Source: Limanda limanda
Taxonomy: Eukaryota; Chordata; Actinopteri; Pleuronectiformes; Pleuronectidae
Length of the DNA stretch: 64,000 nucleotides
Assembly (NCBI RefSeq): GCF_963576545.1
Contig: NC_083649.1
Coordinates: 698,637-762,636, forward strand
Reading direction: 5' to 3'
Of this stretch, positions 1-13,302 are shown in pieces. Below the pieces are notes generated by a model. The model worked only from the letters and a program-made list of their open reading frames with translations. It was not told where the DNA came from and ran no database searches. Both the position numbers and the translations under genes were made by a program. Positions within the stretch are counted from its first letter, which is position 1, and the number at the start of each line of letters is the position of its first letter.

Positions 1-330
1 TGTAGATTTAAATCCTCATTTATCAACGTGAATGAGCCCAAACCTCCAGTTTACACTTTAAATCATCTGAATCTCTAGTGAACATGTTTATGATAATGTT
101 TAATAATGTTAAAGTATTAATGTTGATGAACAGTCCGAGCTGTGTTGAGGCTGCCGTTCTCCGTGTGGCCGGGCGGTGGCGCTGTTTCCTCAGATGCTGA
201 ACTCCGTGTATTAGGTGAAGGACTATGTTGTAAAAACCTTTCAAACTCTGTTAGTTGCCGGTTCCTCTCCCGGTTCTTCTCCCGGTTCTTCTCCCGGTTC
301 TGTGCTCGGTTCTCCTCCCGGACCGGTGCC
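1..330. other. Upstream flank, no gene seen
   Basis: AT-rich at first, turning GC-rich after about 240, where a short run of imperfect repeats of the type ccggttcttctc occurs. I see no conserved coding exon. Confidence 0.5.
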
Positions 331-430
331 AGCGGCTCCTCCTGCGGACCGAGGCCGCCCCGGAGGGCTCAGTTCCGGGCAGCGGCTCCTCCTGCGGACC
401 GAGGCCGCCCCGGAGGGCTCAGTTCCGGGC
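331..430. repeat. 50 bp perfect tandem duplication in the PABIR upstream CpG-rich region
   Basis: Two adjacent copies of a 50 bp GC-rich unit start at 331 and 381, both beginning agcggctcctcctgcgg, and the first bases of a third copy begin at 431. It lies about 490 bp upstream of the PABIR start codon, so it may lie in promoter or 5'UTR DNA. Confidence 0.9.
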
Positions 431-599
431 AGCGGCTCCGGGTCTCCCTGCTCCGCCTGGAGGTTTCTTCCGAGCCCGCTCCGCAGCTGACCCCAGAAGC
501 GAGCTGCGCGGACCCGCCTGAGAGCGGCCCGGAGCCGGGGAGGCCTCGCGGGACGGCCCCTCGCAGCTGGAGGGAAACTTCCAGCGGATTCTTCGGGTT

Positions 600-918
600 T
601 TAGTCGCTTTCACGGTTCTAGTCGCAGCCGTTCAATCTGCTTCTTGAAGCCCGCGAGCGACGCTCCTCAGCGGGTTGGATGTCCCTGAATGTCCCTGGAA
701 GTCCCTGAGCCGCGGGGACTTCCGCTGCTGCTAGCGGGGGGACATGCGGTAGAGGGCGGGAGGCTCCGCTCCTCGGCCCGCGGACTCTCACACTCCGCTC
801 CCCGGCTTTGAGGCCTGCGGCTCAGGCTTCTACCGGCCTCGAGTCGAGCCCGACGCCGCCCTCAGAGGCTCGCAGGCCGGCTAGGCGCGCGGCCGCGGCC
901 GGGCCCGCGCACCGTGTC
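600..918 (+). promoter_or_regulatory. CpG-rich promoter/5'UTR of the PABIR gene
   Basis: This stretch is rich in CG dinucleotides and ends directly at the ATG at 919. No clear TATA box is seen, as expected for a housekeeping CpG-island promoter. The transcription start cannot be placed from sequence alone. Confidence 0.5.
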
Positions 919-3900
919 ATGGAGCGGATGGAGGTGGATCAGTGCGCAGGCGCAGGGGGCGGGGCGCTCCGCAGATCCAACAGCGCCCCCATGATCACCA
1001 GTGTCAGGTCAGTGGTACTACACACACTACTTTACTGTATTCATTCTACAGCTGATCACTGTTTGTACAAGTTACAGGTTTTTATGTCTGCAGTGGCAAA
1101 GATTAGTAAAACATTTATTTCCCCTTTTTCATTAGTCATTGGAATCATAATCTTAATTTTTGTAATTACATGTAAATTATAACAATGTGTTCCATAACTA
1201 TTGTTGTTATGTGTGATTTGCTCCTAATTTAGTTGTAATATCGATGAAGGAATCGTATCTTTCTGGCTTATTTTATGACGTGTGAGCTGCTGTGGTTTCA
1301 TTTACATTTCAACTCAAATATCTAAAGTCTTGTTTGTGTAAATGTATCTTAACAATTGATTTCAAGTGAGTAAATAATCAGAAGATCAACTGGTCATTTG
1401 AAATGTACGCTTCATGTTTGTGTCGTGACAAAAGCTGCGTCAAATCAAACACAACATTATGTGGATTCCCTCGTTGTGTGTGTCTTCACCGTGTCTCTCT
1501 CTCATTGTCTCTGTCTCAGTGACGGGACGACCGTCTTCAGTCCCGTGTCCTCGGCTCGATACCGACGCAGCAGCGTGTCCATCAACCCCAGCTGTCCCTC
1601 ACAGGTCAGAGAACCTCTTCACCTTAATCTGCACTTTAACACGTCTGAACTGAACAAGGTCTATCAGAGACAAATATTAAATTAAATCCACTTGTACAAA
1701 ATTCAGAAACTGTGATAAATATCTCAGGTCATGTTTTAATGTAGAAACACTGAAAGGGATCACTCTGCTGCTTTTATTTTGAAAGAAAAAGAGCTGGTAA
1801 CAGTCAGGGCAGCTGCTTTTATTTTGAAAGAGCATGGTGGGTAATGGACCTGGTATCGCAGGACCTCCAGGACCGGTGCACCCACACAGTGTGTGGCGCT
1901 GATGCACCTGGACTTAGTTTGCCAATAAACTGAACAAAGAAGGAGCTGATCCCAAACAGCTGAGCTTCTTTTATTCTGAAGAACAGGAGCAGCTCTTCCA
2001 TGTGTTCTCTGGTGTTAGTGTGGACACACAGTCATGTGGATGAACCTTCATTTTGTGTTCATCTCATCGTTTTCTGTTTCTTGTCGTCTTTCAGCTCATC
2101 CCTCTCTCTCCGTTCTCTCTAAGCGGAGACAGACCCGACCAGAAGAGACAGGTGAGGACGAGACACTGATACAAACCTTCGTCTTACCTGAAGTCACCAT
2201 GTTACTAACAGCTGATTGTGTTGGTCACAGGAGGAGAACATGGAGACAACGCTGAGAGGAAGTCTGCAGAGACTCAGGTGTGACATCATCACTGTTCACC
2301 TGGTTAATGACTAACCCAACGACTAACCAGTTACTAACCAGTAACCAGCTTTAATTAACCAGTAACCAGCTGTAACTAACCAGTAACCAGCTGTAACTAA
2401 CCAGTAACCAGCTTTAATTAACCTGTAACCAGCTGTAACTAACCAGTAACCAGCTGTTACTAACCAGTAACCAGCTTTAATTAACCAGTAACCAGCTGTA
2501 ACTAACCAGTAACCAGCTGTAACTAACCAGATACCAGCTGTAACTAACCAGTAACCAGCTGTAACTAACCAGATACCAGCTGTAACTAACCAGTAACCAG
2601 CTGTTACTAACCAGATACCAGCTGTAACTAACCAGTAACCAGCTGTTACTAACCAGATACCAGCTGTAACTAACCAGTAACCAGCTGTTACTAACCAGTA
2701 GCCAGCTTTAATTAACCTGTAACCAGCTGTAACTAACCAGTAACCAGCTGTTACTAACCAGATACCAGCTGTAACTAACTAGTAACCACCTGTTACTAAC
2801 CAGTAACCAGCTTTAATTAACCAGTAACCAGCTGTAACTAACCAGATACCAGCTGTTACTAACCAGATACCAGCTGTTACTAACCAGTAGCCAGCTTTAA
2901 TTAACCTGTAACCAGCTGTAACTAACCAGTAACCAGCTGTAACTAACCAGTAACAGCTGTAACTAACCAGTAACCAGCTGTTACTAACCAGTAACCAGCT
3001 GTAACTAACCAGTAACCAGCTTTAATTAACCTGTAACCAGCTGTTACTAACCAGTAACCAGCTGTAACTAACTAGTAACCAGCTGTAACTAACCAGTAAC
3101 CAGCTGTAACTAACCAGTAACCAGCTGTTACTAACCAGTAACCAGCTGTTACTAACCAGAAACCAGCTGCTACTAACCAGTAACCAGCTGTAACTAACCT
3201 GTAACCAGCTGTAACTAACCAGTAACCAGCTTTAATTAACCAGTAACCAGCTGTAACTAACCAGTAACCAGCTGTTACTAACCAGTTACCAGCTTTAATT
3301 AACCAGATACCAGCTGTAACTAACCAGTAACCAGCTGTAACTAACCAGTAACCAGCTGTAACTAACCAGTAACCAGCTGTAACTAACCAGTAACCAGCTT
3401 TAATTAACCAGTAACCAGCTGTAAATAACCAGTAACCAGCTGTTACTAACCAGTAACCAGCTTTAATTAACCTGTAACCAGCTGTAAATAACCAGTAACC
3501 AGCTGTTACTAACCAGTAGCCAGCTTTAATTAACCTGTAACCAGCTGTAAATAACCAGTAACCAGCTGTTACTAACCAGTAGCCAGCTTTAATTAACCTG
3601 TAACCAGCTGTAACTAACCAGTAACCAGCTGTTACTAACCAGATAACAGCTGTAACTAACCAGTAACCAGCTTTAATTAACCTGTAACCAGCTGTTACTA
3701 ACCAGTAACCAGCTGTAACTAACCAGTAGCCAGCTGTAACTAACCAGTAACCAGCTGTAACTAACCAGTAGCCAGCTGTAACTAACCAGTAACCAGCTGT
3801 AACTAACCAGTAACCAGCTGTAACTAACCAGTAACCAGCTGTAACTAACCAGTAACCAGCTGTTACTAACCAGATACCAGCTGTAACTAACCAGTAACCA

Positions 3901-6012
3901 GCTGTAACTAACCAGTAACCAGCTGTTACTAACCAGATAACAGCTGTAACTAACCAGTAACCAGCTGTTACTAACCAGTAGCCAGCTGTAACTAACCAGT
4001 AACCAGCTGTAACTAACCAGTAGCCAGCTGTAACTAACCAGTAACCAGCTGTAACTAACCAGTAACCAGCTTTAATTAACCAGTAACCAGCTGTTACTAA
4101 CCAGTAACCAGCTGTAACTAACCAGTAACCAGCTGTAACTAACCAGTAACAGCTGTAACTAAACAAAACCAGCTGTTACTAACCACCTCCCCCTCCTCCC
4201 ACTCCTCCCCCTCCTCCAACTCCTCCCACAGTGCTTCCAGTCTGGTTCCGGCTCCTCCCATCAGTCAGTGGCGTGAACACACTTCAACCGTGAGTATCTC
4301 TTCATGCTCTTATTGTGGCAGTGTTTAGTTCTGGTTCCTGTGAGGACGATTGATTCACCTCATTTCCTGTCCCAGGTCAGACCATTTCAACTGAATCCAC
4401 ATCAGAAACAGTGAATCCAGATCAGATTCAGATCGATCCAGTTTCGAGCTTTCAGTGTAAATCCAGATCAGAGGTTTCAGACTGAATCCAGATGTTTCTT
4501 TCTTTTCTTCAGTGGTTTCAGTCGCAGGACAGCGGCGTCACACCAAACTCCTCCCCCAGTCCCACCCGGAGGTTCAGGTGCGTCCCAGATAAACACGTTA
4601 AAACACGGGAGGTTTTTATTCTTCTGTTTCATGATGACTCGTGTTTTCACTGTTCCACAGACCAACACTCAGGCTTCCTGTACTGACTCCACTGAAGAGG
4701 AAAGGTAACAAGTCTCTTTAGATATCAACACAACTAATGAGTGTATATAAAGACCAAAGGGGAAGCTAAAACTCCACCCCCAACTTCTGGTTTCAAAAAC
4801 CAAGTTGTTTCTACCATGTTTCTAATCTGTGATCTTTGGTTGATCAGGTGGAGTCGAGTCGGACGGACCCCCGAAGAAGCTTTTTGTTGCCGGGATAACA
4901 GACCCCGCCCACCGCAGCAGCTACACGGTCAGGTGAGGACATCACCTGGAGCACACGCTCACTGACCTCGTACATTCCCTCACGCCTCAGCTCGGGCGAG
5001 ACGAGTCGATACAACGTGGACAGAACTCCTCCCGCCCGACAGCAGATCCATGTTCACTGATCCCAGTCGGGTTAGGGTCAGGTGAGGACATCACGTCCCA
5101 TCGGAAGGTCACTGCACAAAGAGCAGAGGACCAGAGACAAAAGACAAGAGACAACAAAAGAGACAAGCGTGTAAAATTGCAGTAGTCGCTTGAACATGTC
5201 TAAAATAAATAAATAGGATTATGATATAAACCACGTATCCACAGTTATGGGCGGAGTCATAGTGAGTGTTGTTGTGGACAGAGGGCTCATGGTGTTGGTG
5301 ATAGCAGAGCCGAACCAATCATGTGACTGGAACATTTCATTGCTTACGTTTGTGTTGCCATGAAAGTTTCAAACGGGTCAAAGTGGACAGAAGATGGAGG
5401 GGGGGGTGGGGGGGGGCATCCTTCGTCCTCTTCATCCTTTCCCACCTGCTCTCAGTCTGGAGCTCAGTCGATACAGCAACAGACTCCACGGCTCAAACCT
5501 CAGCTCAGACATCACTGCCCCCCCACTAGACCTAACCCTAACTTTGTACTGCATTATAAATGTGTGGGACATGTGGCTCCTCCCACTCGTGAGCGGGGAG
5601 GATCCTTCTTTCCTTAGCTCAGGTTCAGAACCCGTTTAAGACGCCTCACATTACATCACATATATAATAAGCCATTTCATTTCATTGGTTCATTCATTCA
5701 TATCTTTGTAGGCTATAATATAACCAAATATAAATATCAGGTATGAAGTAACCTTGTGTCCTGTGCTCCTCTGGAAATGTCTCACAAAGGTCCTCACAAA
5801 GATATCTGTACCAGTACACACACACACCCACAAATGATTAATAAAATAGATTAATAAATCTCCTCCTCTTCCTCCTCCTCTTCCTCAGTGTCTCTCAGTC
5901 GACGGCAGAGCCTCCACCAGCAGGGGGCGAGAGTCCTCAGTCCAGCCCTCTGTCCCTCTCCCCTCCCCCCTCCTTCACCCACTTCAGCTCCACCCAGCAG
6001 CCTGGACACTAA
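919..6012 (+). CDS. pabir2: PABIR/FAM122 family PP2A regulator (9 coding exons)
   Basis: Proposed exons: 919-1007, 1520-1604, 2095-2151, 2231-2277, 4232-4289, 4513-4577, 4661-4704, 4848-4932, 5889-6012. All introns are GT-AG and the phases join to 217 codons plus a TAA. Family hallmarks are the N-terminal LRRSNSAPMI, the exon 3 LIPLSPFS, the exon 4 segment beginning EENMET, and TPLKRKG followed by GPPKKLF in exons 7-8. FAM122/PABIR proteins bind PP2A-B55 and inhibit it; this is family knowledge, as is a nuclear/cytoplasmic role in the cell cycle. Exons 1-4 and 7-8 are convincing. Exons 5, 6 and the last exon rest mainly on splice sites and phase. The paralogue (A, B or C type) is uncertain. 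Intron 4 is filled by a 21 bp minisatellite. Confidence 0.78.
2310..4165. repeat. 21 bp minisatellite filling PABIR intron 4
   Basis: About 85-90 head-to-tail copies of a 21 bp unit of the type taaccagctgtaactaacc ag, with variants reading ctttaatt, ctgttact or agatacc. Because 21 is a multiple of three, the minus strand reads open for 364 codons as a YWLVTAG heptad. That is a by-product of the array and not a gene. The array starts about 35-50 bp after the exon 4 donor and ends in a C/T-rich stretch before the exon 5 acceptor. Confidence 0.95.
4991..5081 (+). other. Possible alternative (poison) exon of the PABIR gene
   Basis: The segment is preceded by cacgcctcag and followed by gtgagg. 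Spliced after the 4932 donor it stays open for about 25 codons and then hits TGA, so it would be either an alternative 3' end or a nonsense-decay exon. Its donor and the following bases repeat the exon 8 donor almost exactly (gtcaggtgaggacatcac at about 4929 and 5078), so it may simply be a duplicated splice donor. Confidence 0.3.
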
Positions 6013-6779
6013 ACCCCGCCCCCAACACCCACCCTCATCGCACCTTATCCAGTGTTGCTGTAAGCTCCGCCTCTTCCTGTCACCACATTTGATGGACAGA
6101 AGAACCACAGGAAGTTCAGAAGTGACAGTCGAGACATGTTTCCCTTTCAGCTGTGCTCGTTGTCATGGAAACTCTGAGACTGAATCATCTGTTTGAACAT
6201 ATAATCCCAGTTTCACTCTTCAGTTCATCTCACGTTGGACAAACAGAACGCCTTCCCTTCCAGAGCTGGGAGCCCCGCCCTCAAATCAGTGGACTGGCGC
6301 TCATCGGCGTCATGACAACAACATGAAGACAGTTTGGAGAACGTGGGGACAGGAAGTGTGTCTCTGTGAAGACGCACATCTACAGATGGTTTGTTGTCAC
6401 AGAGTCGAGCTGCTGAACCCGAGAATCTACGTGTTGCATTCAGACACGAAGAGGAAGTAAGTTTCCCACGTGGAGAAGCACAGGACCTGAGGTTCAGAGA
6501 AGACGTCCCGACGCTTCATGAAGACACAGATCCTCTCTGATCGGTCACTGGACGTTTCCCAAGAAGCTACAATAAAGTCTTGAGTTATTATCAAGACAAA
6601 AACGCAGCGACTGAAAGAAGTTGATCAGAATCACTTCAGGTTCCACAGACGTCCAGTCGCCCCCTACAGGAAACTAACGGAACAGAAGCTTCACGCAGTA
6701 AAACTTTTATCAAGATTAATCCAGAAAAGATCCGGAATCCGGCATCATGAGGGTTTGTGTTTCATCTGCAGCCAGAAAG
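6013..6779 (+). other. PABIR 3'UTR/flank
   Basis: Non-coding. An AATAAA polyadenylation signal at 6571-6576 is a candidate end for the PABIR transcript. No other gene is visible. Confidence 0.45.
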
Positions 6780-7080
6780 ACGGGCTTAAGTATCTCCGAT
6801 ATGGACGCCGCCATCTTGTGGTGATGACGTCATTTACAGCCAGACTGTGAGCAGCAGTGGAGCCGTGGTATCAAGGTCCCGCCCACACACACACTCAACC
6901 AATCCTGAGCCAGTGTCAGCTGTCAATCATAGCGTCTCAGCCTGTTTTTATATCATCAAATATCTGATTAAACCAAACGGATCAGAGAGGTAAGAACGAC
7001 CTGTACTGCAGCCAGCCACCAGGGGGCGATCCCAGTGATTTGGCTTCACTTTTGGGAGCCTAAATGTCGTCCGTCTTTAT
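6780..7080. repeat. Dispersed repeat, copy A
   Basis: This stretch matches the reverse complement of 31676-31960 in several blocks. These include a shared segment around caaccaatcct followed by cagctgtcaatc, and a shared end with ccaccagggggcgatcc. The same end block occurs at about 25690-25720 as gatcgccccctggtggc. The pattern is that of an interspersed element; the family was not identified. Confidence 0.6.
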
Positions 7081-10000
7081 TATCGACTGATCAGCAGAGA
7101 TGTCTATACACCAGCACTTCGTCAACTCAGAGAACCAGGGTTACACACTTCATCATCATCGTCATTATTTTTGTCGTTAAATTTCACGTTATCTACACGT
7201 CTGTCTCTGAAGATCACGACACGGATTATTGTATAAAAATCCAATGAATCAAGAAACTACAAAGTTTCTTGTTACCTGAAGAAACCTCTTTCGTGTTTTA
7301 ACGAATGGTTTCGGTGTCGGAGTTCGACTGAAGTTTCTTCCTGTTCCAGCAGGAAGTCGGACGAGCCGGCGTCCGCTCAGCAGAAATCGCTCGGTTGGTT
7401 TATAGATTCTCTTTATGTGAATATCGACCCAGAGCAACTGATTCGCTCTGCAGCTGCAGTTTGATTGTAAATATTGAATCTGCAGAAACAACCATATGTT
7501 TAGATCAGAAGCCGACTTGGTTGTCGTGTTTTATGTGATTGTTACAAACTAAGTGAATCTATATGTTGACTGTGTCGTGGTTATTACCCATGATCCTCTG
7601 CTTCCTGAAGAGCTGCAGCTGGAACAAATCCACCAAACTGTTCAGATTCTTCAGGATTCACAGTTTCCTGCTGAATCTTGGAGATAAACTCTGGTTGTTA
7701 ATAACTTCAGAGTGTTTCTAACTGATCTCAGTTCAGCTTCACTCTTCAGCTGCAGCTGCTTGAGACAGGTTGTGACTCTCAGTCAGTTCTTCTCTCAGGA
7801 GATGGAACCCACTCACCAGGGGGGGGGGCCCACTCACCAGGGGGGGGGACCCACTCACCGGGGGGGGGGGGGCCCACTCAGCAGAGTCACAGAGAACAGA
7901 CGCTCAGGGAGAGAAGGAGGAAACTTCCTCTGGTTCACACACATCAGACTCACTCTCACCAAGCTGCTGCTTTCAGGTAGAAGAGTTTATGCATTGATGC
8001 TTTAATCATATCTTGATGATATGAACTCATGTTGGCCTCAAATGATTCAGAACTGATGATAATTCTAATTAAGTGAAACAGTTCACTGTTGTGAACTTAG
8101 ATTATGCACATATCTCCTGCACTGTTATATAGTCAGGAAATCTCCATATTGATACAAAGATGTCAAACATATCAGCAGCTGTGAGTCGTTCTGTGGTTTC
8201 ATTCCAACAGACACGCCCACGTTTCTACAGACACGCCCACGTCCGTGACCAAAAACAATCCCTCAACAAAATGATCTGCTTCTTCCTTTGGTTTATTATG
8301 TGTTGAAAATCAAACAACTAATTCAAACCAAACTTAATATATCCATCTTTATTTATAACCTGTGATTCACATGTTGGATTTTACAAGAAATTCACATGTT
8401 GGTGGATTTTTGACATTAGCTGTAAATTAGTTTTTTTGTCCTTAAAAAGAAGAGGATGAAGTTGAATGAAAGGTTTGGGAGACGAGCTGCAGCAGCTTCC
8501 GGCTTCTCCGTGTCTCTGCTGTCGCCGTGGTTACGCCTCCACATGTTGCCATCTTTAACGTCAGATCTGAGACTGGATTTTCCTGAGATTTTTAGATTCA
8601 TCTGACCTGACGCCTGTTTATCACGTGAGAAAACAAATCGCTGCTTGTTCACGCTCCTGACGTTTAAAAAAACGTTGAGCTATTCTTTTGAGACGGATAA
8701 GACGTTTTCTGTGATCTTGACTTTGCAGTTCTAGAGATTGTTTTCTTTGGTTCCGTCACATGATGGAAAACATGTCATGTCAGATGTTTACGTTTTTCCG
8801 CTTTATTTCTCGTGACTCAGTGAGTTTATCCTGCTTCTAAAAACAGTAAATATTCCTCGTTAGCTTGGAGTCGGCCTCAGATCTTTATCAAATGAAGGCT
8901 TTAAAATGTGAAGCTCGTTACGATAGAAATTATCTGGATTATTTTCTACGTCGTAAAAGCAATTCATTAATTGGTTAATATCGCCCCCTATAGGCTCCAT
9001 ATCTCATTACATAGTCTGTGCCTAGATCATTGAACATCAACCTACGTGACCTTCAACAGTCTGTGAAGAAGAAGGTTTCTCTGACCGGAGGTTTGTCGCC
9101 AAACGACTGAAGCTTTAGCACCTTTGGGAATTTTGCACTTTCAACATTCAAACTGTTTTCACTCTGCGGGAGCTCGTGCAAATTTCTGCTTTAAGTTTTT
9201 ACACCAAAATATAAGTTTTATAAAAACAGCCATAAAGTAAGTTTTCATGTGTTTTTATCTTGTCAATTTTCTTCTCAAATCTTCAAAAAGTCTCGTTTTA
9301 AATCAACTTCAGTTTTTCTTTCAGTTTCATTTACAAAGTTTCCAAAATGTTTCTATATATATATTTCTAATAACTTGATTTGAAACATTTCTAATGACAT
9401 GAAAATGTTCTCTCTAGAACTTTAAGGTTCTTGTCCGAACACGCGATGGATGTTGTTTTGTTTTCTTCACAAAGACAAACTTGTGGATTTAAGATGAAAC
9501 CGTCGACAGGTTTTGTTTTCGTCCATGTGCTGATCAGGAAGTGAGTGGGGGGGTGGGGTGGGGGGGGTCATGCAGACAGTCAATGGATCTTCAGTATTTA
9601 AGTTTCACTCTTGCAAAACAAAATTATTTCTCAGCACCGATACGATCATAACATTTTGTGCTAAGCTAACGAGCTAGCCTGGTGTTTTATCAAACTCATT
9701 AATGTAACTCACCTGAAGAAGCTCAACCTCTGAAACTATTTATCACTTTTAAGTGAAAACGTACAGAGTCCTTGTGTCTTTTGAGTTTTTTCTTTATTTC
9801 ATCTTCACCAGCTGATGATTGCTTTCTCGATATAACCGAGCAGCGTTGTGTCGTTTATGATTTAAACCGTGACTTGTAACCGAAGAATTACAGCAACAGC
9901 TTCATCTTTGAGTTCAAATTGTTCATTAAGTGCTGAAAAATGACGAAAATCATCCAGAGTCAGATCCGACTTTAATAAAAGGGCTGCGACGTTTTATTCA

Positions 10001-10764
10001 ACGTGAATAAGGGAACTAAAAGCACATCATGAAAACACAAAGTATTTTTAAAGTGTAAATATTTTTTCTTTCTTTTGGACAAATTCTCTAAGTAAGACGG
10101 AGATGTATTTTTATGCAACAGAATAAGTAAAGTCTATATTCATGTGTTCATCCTCTCAGCTGTAAACATGATTCAGGATGAATTTTAGTTTTAATGGATT
10201 ATAAATAAATATAATGTATATGCAATCTATCAATAAAAGAAAATCTGAAACAAACCAGGAACTGTGTCATTTGTCAGAACTTCAATACAGTGAAGGGAAA
10301 AAGTTACGAAAGTCTTTACCATTTCAAAGATGAATTTTTATTAGAAAAGGACATTTTTCTCATTTTTTATTAACATACTAAAAAAAACAATGTTTTTACA
10401 TCAGTGAACAAACAGTTCAAACATGAGATTTTCTAACTTTCTGTCTTTGTTCAGTTTTCTTCTGAATTTGTTATTAAGACTCCGAGCTTCTTACAGGATG
10501 AAACGTGATGTTCAACGTGTTTCTTCTCGATTTAACAACAGATTGAAAAACTCTCTTTTCTGTTTGATTTTAAAAAACTAAGTGAAATATTTTTCTGCTT
10601 CAAAGACAAAAACAAACTCAGGTAATATTTTCAAAAGGAAGAAACTTAAATAAAACCTGTTTCCTTTGGATCCAGAATAAAACATGTAACCAAAACTTTT
10701 GAATTTTTAAATGAACGCTAATGACGAGAATTGTGTGTTTGAGAGAATGACTGGAGGTCAAAGG
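7081..10764. other. Long non-coding interval between convergent PABIR and BAP18
   Basis: No conserved exon was found on either strand. It holds G-run clusters at 7812-7872 (a short accat/ccaccagggggggg-type repeat) and 9545-9568, several AATAAA sites on + (one at 10232-10237), and TTTATT (AATAAA on -) at 10337-10342 and 10366-10371. The latter could serve as BAP18 polyadenylation signals. Most of it is probably 3'UTR and spacer. Confidence 0.5.
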
Positions 10765-13271
10765 TCAGCGGGAGAGAAGCGGGAGGTCACTGGAGTTCAT
10801 GATGAGGCTGGAGTCCAGGTTCAGACTCTCTGAAACACGAGCAGACACATGTTCACGTTTCACTTCTCAGACGAGGAAAAGGTGTCGCTAACGTTACTGA
10901 TGTACGGCGGTATGTTAATGAGCTGGTGGGCGTGAACAAGTTGTGTGTGGAACTGACCTTGGTCGAAGTTGAGTTTCTTGTTGGACGATCCGTCTCCGAG
11001 TCCTTCGATGTCCACGAGGTCGCTGTTCACGTCCGAGTCGTTCAGAGCGCTGAGAGTCACATCTGTGGGCGGAGCCATGTGTCATCATCACGTCTAAATC
11101 TGATTGGACAGGAGTCACTTCCTGTTATTTCTCACCTGCCGTCTTCTGCTTCTTGAGGGGCGGGGCCAGGGAGGGGCTGTTCTGCATCCCTGTCGCCACG
11201 ACAACTTGCTGGGTCGGCACGGCAATCATGGCGGGTGCTGAGGGGGCGGGGGCCGGCGCCATGGCAACCGTGGATTTCTTGATGTTCTTCTTCGGGGATT
11301 CAGAGGAAATGGGGACTCGGCTGTCTTCATACAACTTCCTCTTCACCGTGGTTTTTATCTGAGCCCTGCGGAGGAAGAGGAGGAGGAGGTGAAGTGAGGA
11401 GGAGGTGGTGAAGAGAGGAGGAGGTGAAGAGAGGAGCAGGAGGAGGGGAAGAGAGGAGGAGGTGAAGAGAGGAGCAGGAGGAGGGGAAGAGGAGGAGGTG
11501 AAGAGAGGAGCAGGAGGGGAAGAGAGGAGGAGGTGAAGAGAGGAGCAGGAGGAGGGGAAGAGGACAAGGTGAAGAGAGGAGGAGGAAGAGGTGAAGAAAG
11601 GAGTAGGGGGTGAAGCGAGGAGGAGGAGGTGAAGACAGGATGAGGAGGAGGTGAAGAGTGGATGAGGAGGTGGCGAAGAGAGGATGAGAAGGAGGTGAAG
11701 AGAGGATGAGGATGTGGTGAAGACAGGATGAGGAGGTGGCGAAGAGAGGATGAGAAGGAGGTGAAGAGAGGATGAGGATGTGGTGAAGAGGTGGGGTGAA
11801 GAGAGGAGGAGGAAGAGGTGAAGAGTAGGAGGAAGAGGTGAAGAGAGGAGGAGGAAGAGGTGAAGAGAGGAGGAGGAGGTGAAGAGAGGAGCAGGAGGAG
11901 GGGAAGAGAGAATGGTGAAGAGAGGAGGAGGTGAAGAGAGGAGGAGGAGGTGACGAGGTGAAGAGAGGAGGAGGTGAAGAAATGAGGAGGAGGAGGAGGT
12001 GAAGAGAGGAGGAGGAGGTGAAGAGAGGAGGAGGAGGAGGTGAAGAAGGGAGGAGGTGGGGAAGAAGAAGATCAAATGTGATCATCAGCTTCACGAGAGC
12101 TGGAAGTGTCGCTAACACTTTCCATCTGTTTCCAGTCTTTATGCTAAGCTATATTTTGTATTTAGTATTTCTCTGAGATTTGGATTTTCTTAATCAACGT
12201 GTGAATGATGAGCAGCTGCTTCCTGTGAGTGAGGAAGAGGAGCAGAGTGAGAGATCTTCATCCCACTCACACAGTTCGCTCTTTGATCACAGAGCTGATG
12301 CTGTTCAGATCGTCTCCGAAGCGACGCACGGCCAAACGTAGCATCTCGATCTCCGTCTCCGTCCACTTGGCTCTGAGGAGCAGAACAGAGGGATGAAGGT
12401 CACAGAAGAGAGGGATGGAGGTCACAGAAGAGAGGGATGGAGGTCACAAGAGAAGGATGGAGGTCACAGAGCAGAGGGGATGAGGGTCACAGAACAGAGG
12501 GATGGAGGTCACAGAACAGAGGGATGGAGGTCACAGAGCAGAGGGATGAAGGTCACAGAAGAGAGGGATGGAGGTCACAGAACAGAGGGATGAAGGTCAC
12601 AGAAGGGAGGGATGAAGGTCACAGAAGAGAGGGATGAAGGTCACAGAGCAGAGGGGATGCGGGTCACAGAAGAGAGGGATGGAAGTCACAGAAGAGAGGG
12701 ATGGAGGTCACAGAACACAGGGATGGAGGTCACAGAACAGAGGGATGGAGGTCACAGAACAGAGGGAGGTCACAGAAGAGAGGGATGGAGGTCACAGAAG
12801 AGAGGGATGGAGGTCACAGAACAGAGGGAGGTCACAGAAGAGAGGGATGGAGGTCACAGAACAGAGGGAGGTCACAGAAGAGAAGGATGGAGGTCACAGA
12901 AGAGAGGGATGGAGGTCACAGAACAGAGGGATGGAGGTCACAGAAGAGAGGGATGGAGGTCACAGAGCAGAGGGGATGGAGGTCACAGAAGAGAGGGATG
13001 GAGGTCACAGAACAGAGGGATGAAGGTCACAGAAGGACCGACACCAGAGGAAGAAGAGAAGGCTCTGACCCTGCAGGACTGGAGTCGGACACTGGGTGGA
13101 GCTGCATCGTCAGTTCTCCCAGTTTGGTGAAGGCGGCTCCAGCTGCAGAGAAGATCTCTCCGACCTGTTGGACACAAGGAGTTCACTGACTCTGTTCCCC
13201 TGGAAACATGAGCACCAATGTTTGGTTCCTGTCTGTTCCACGGTTCTTTAGAATGTAGAACAGGATTAAAG

Positions 13272-13302
<31 letters not shown>

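Noticed and set aside
142..603. 153-codon ORF at the left end
   Set aside because: GC-rich promoter-region artefact with a tandem duplication; all three frames are partly open and none resembles a protein.
3072..4166. 364-codon YWLVTAG repeat ORF
   Set aside because: Product of the 21 bp minisatellite in a PABIR intron; no domain or non-repeat coding sequence.
8416..8652. 78-codon ORF on - in the PABIR/BAP18 gap
   Set aside because: No recognisable domain, no splice context, base composition like its flank.
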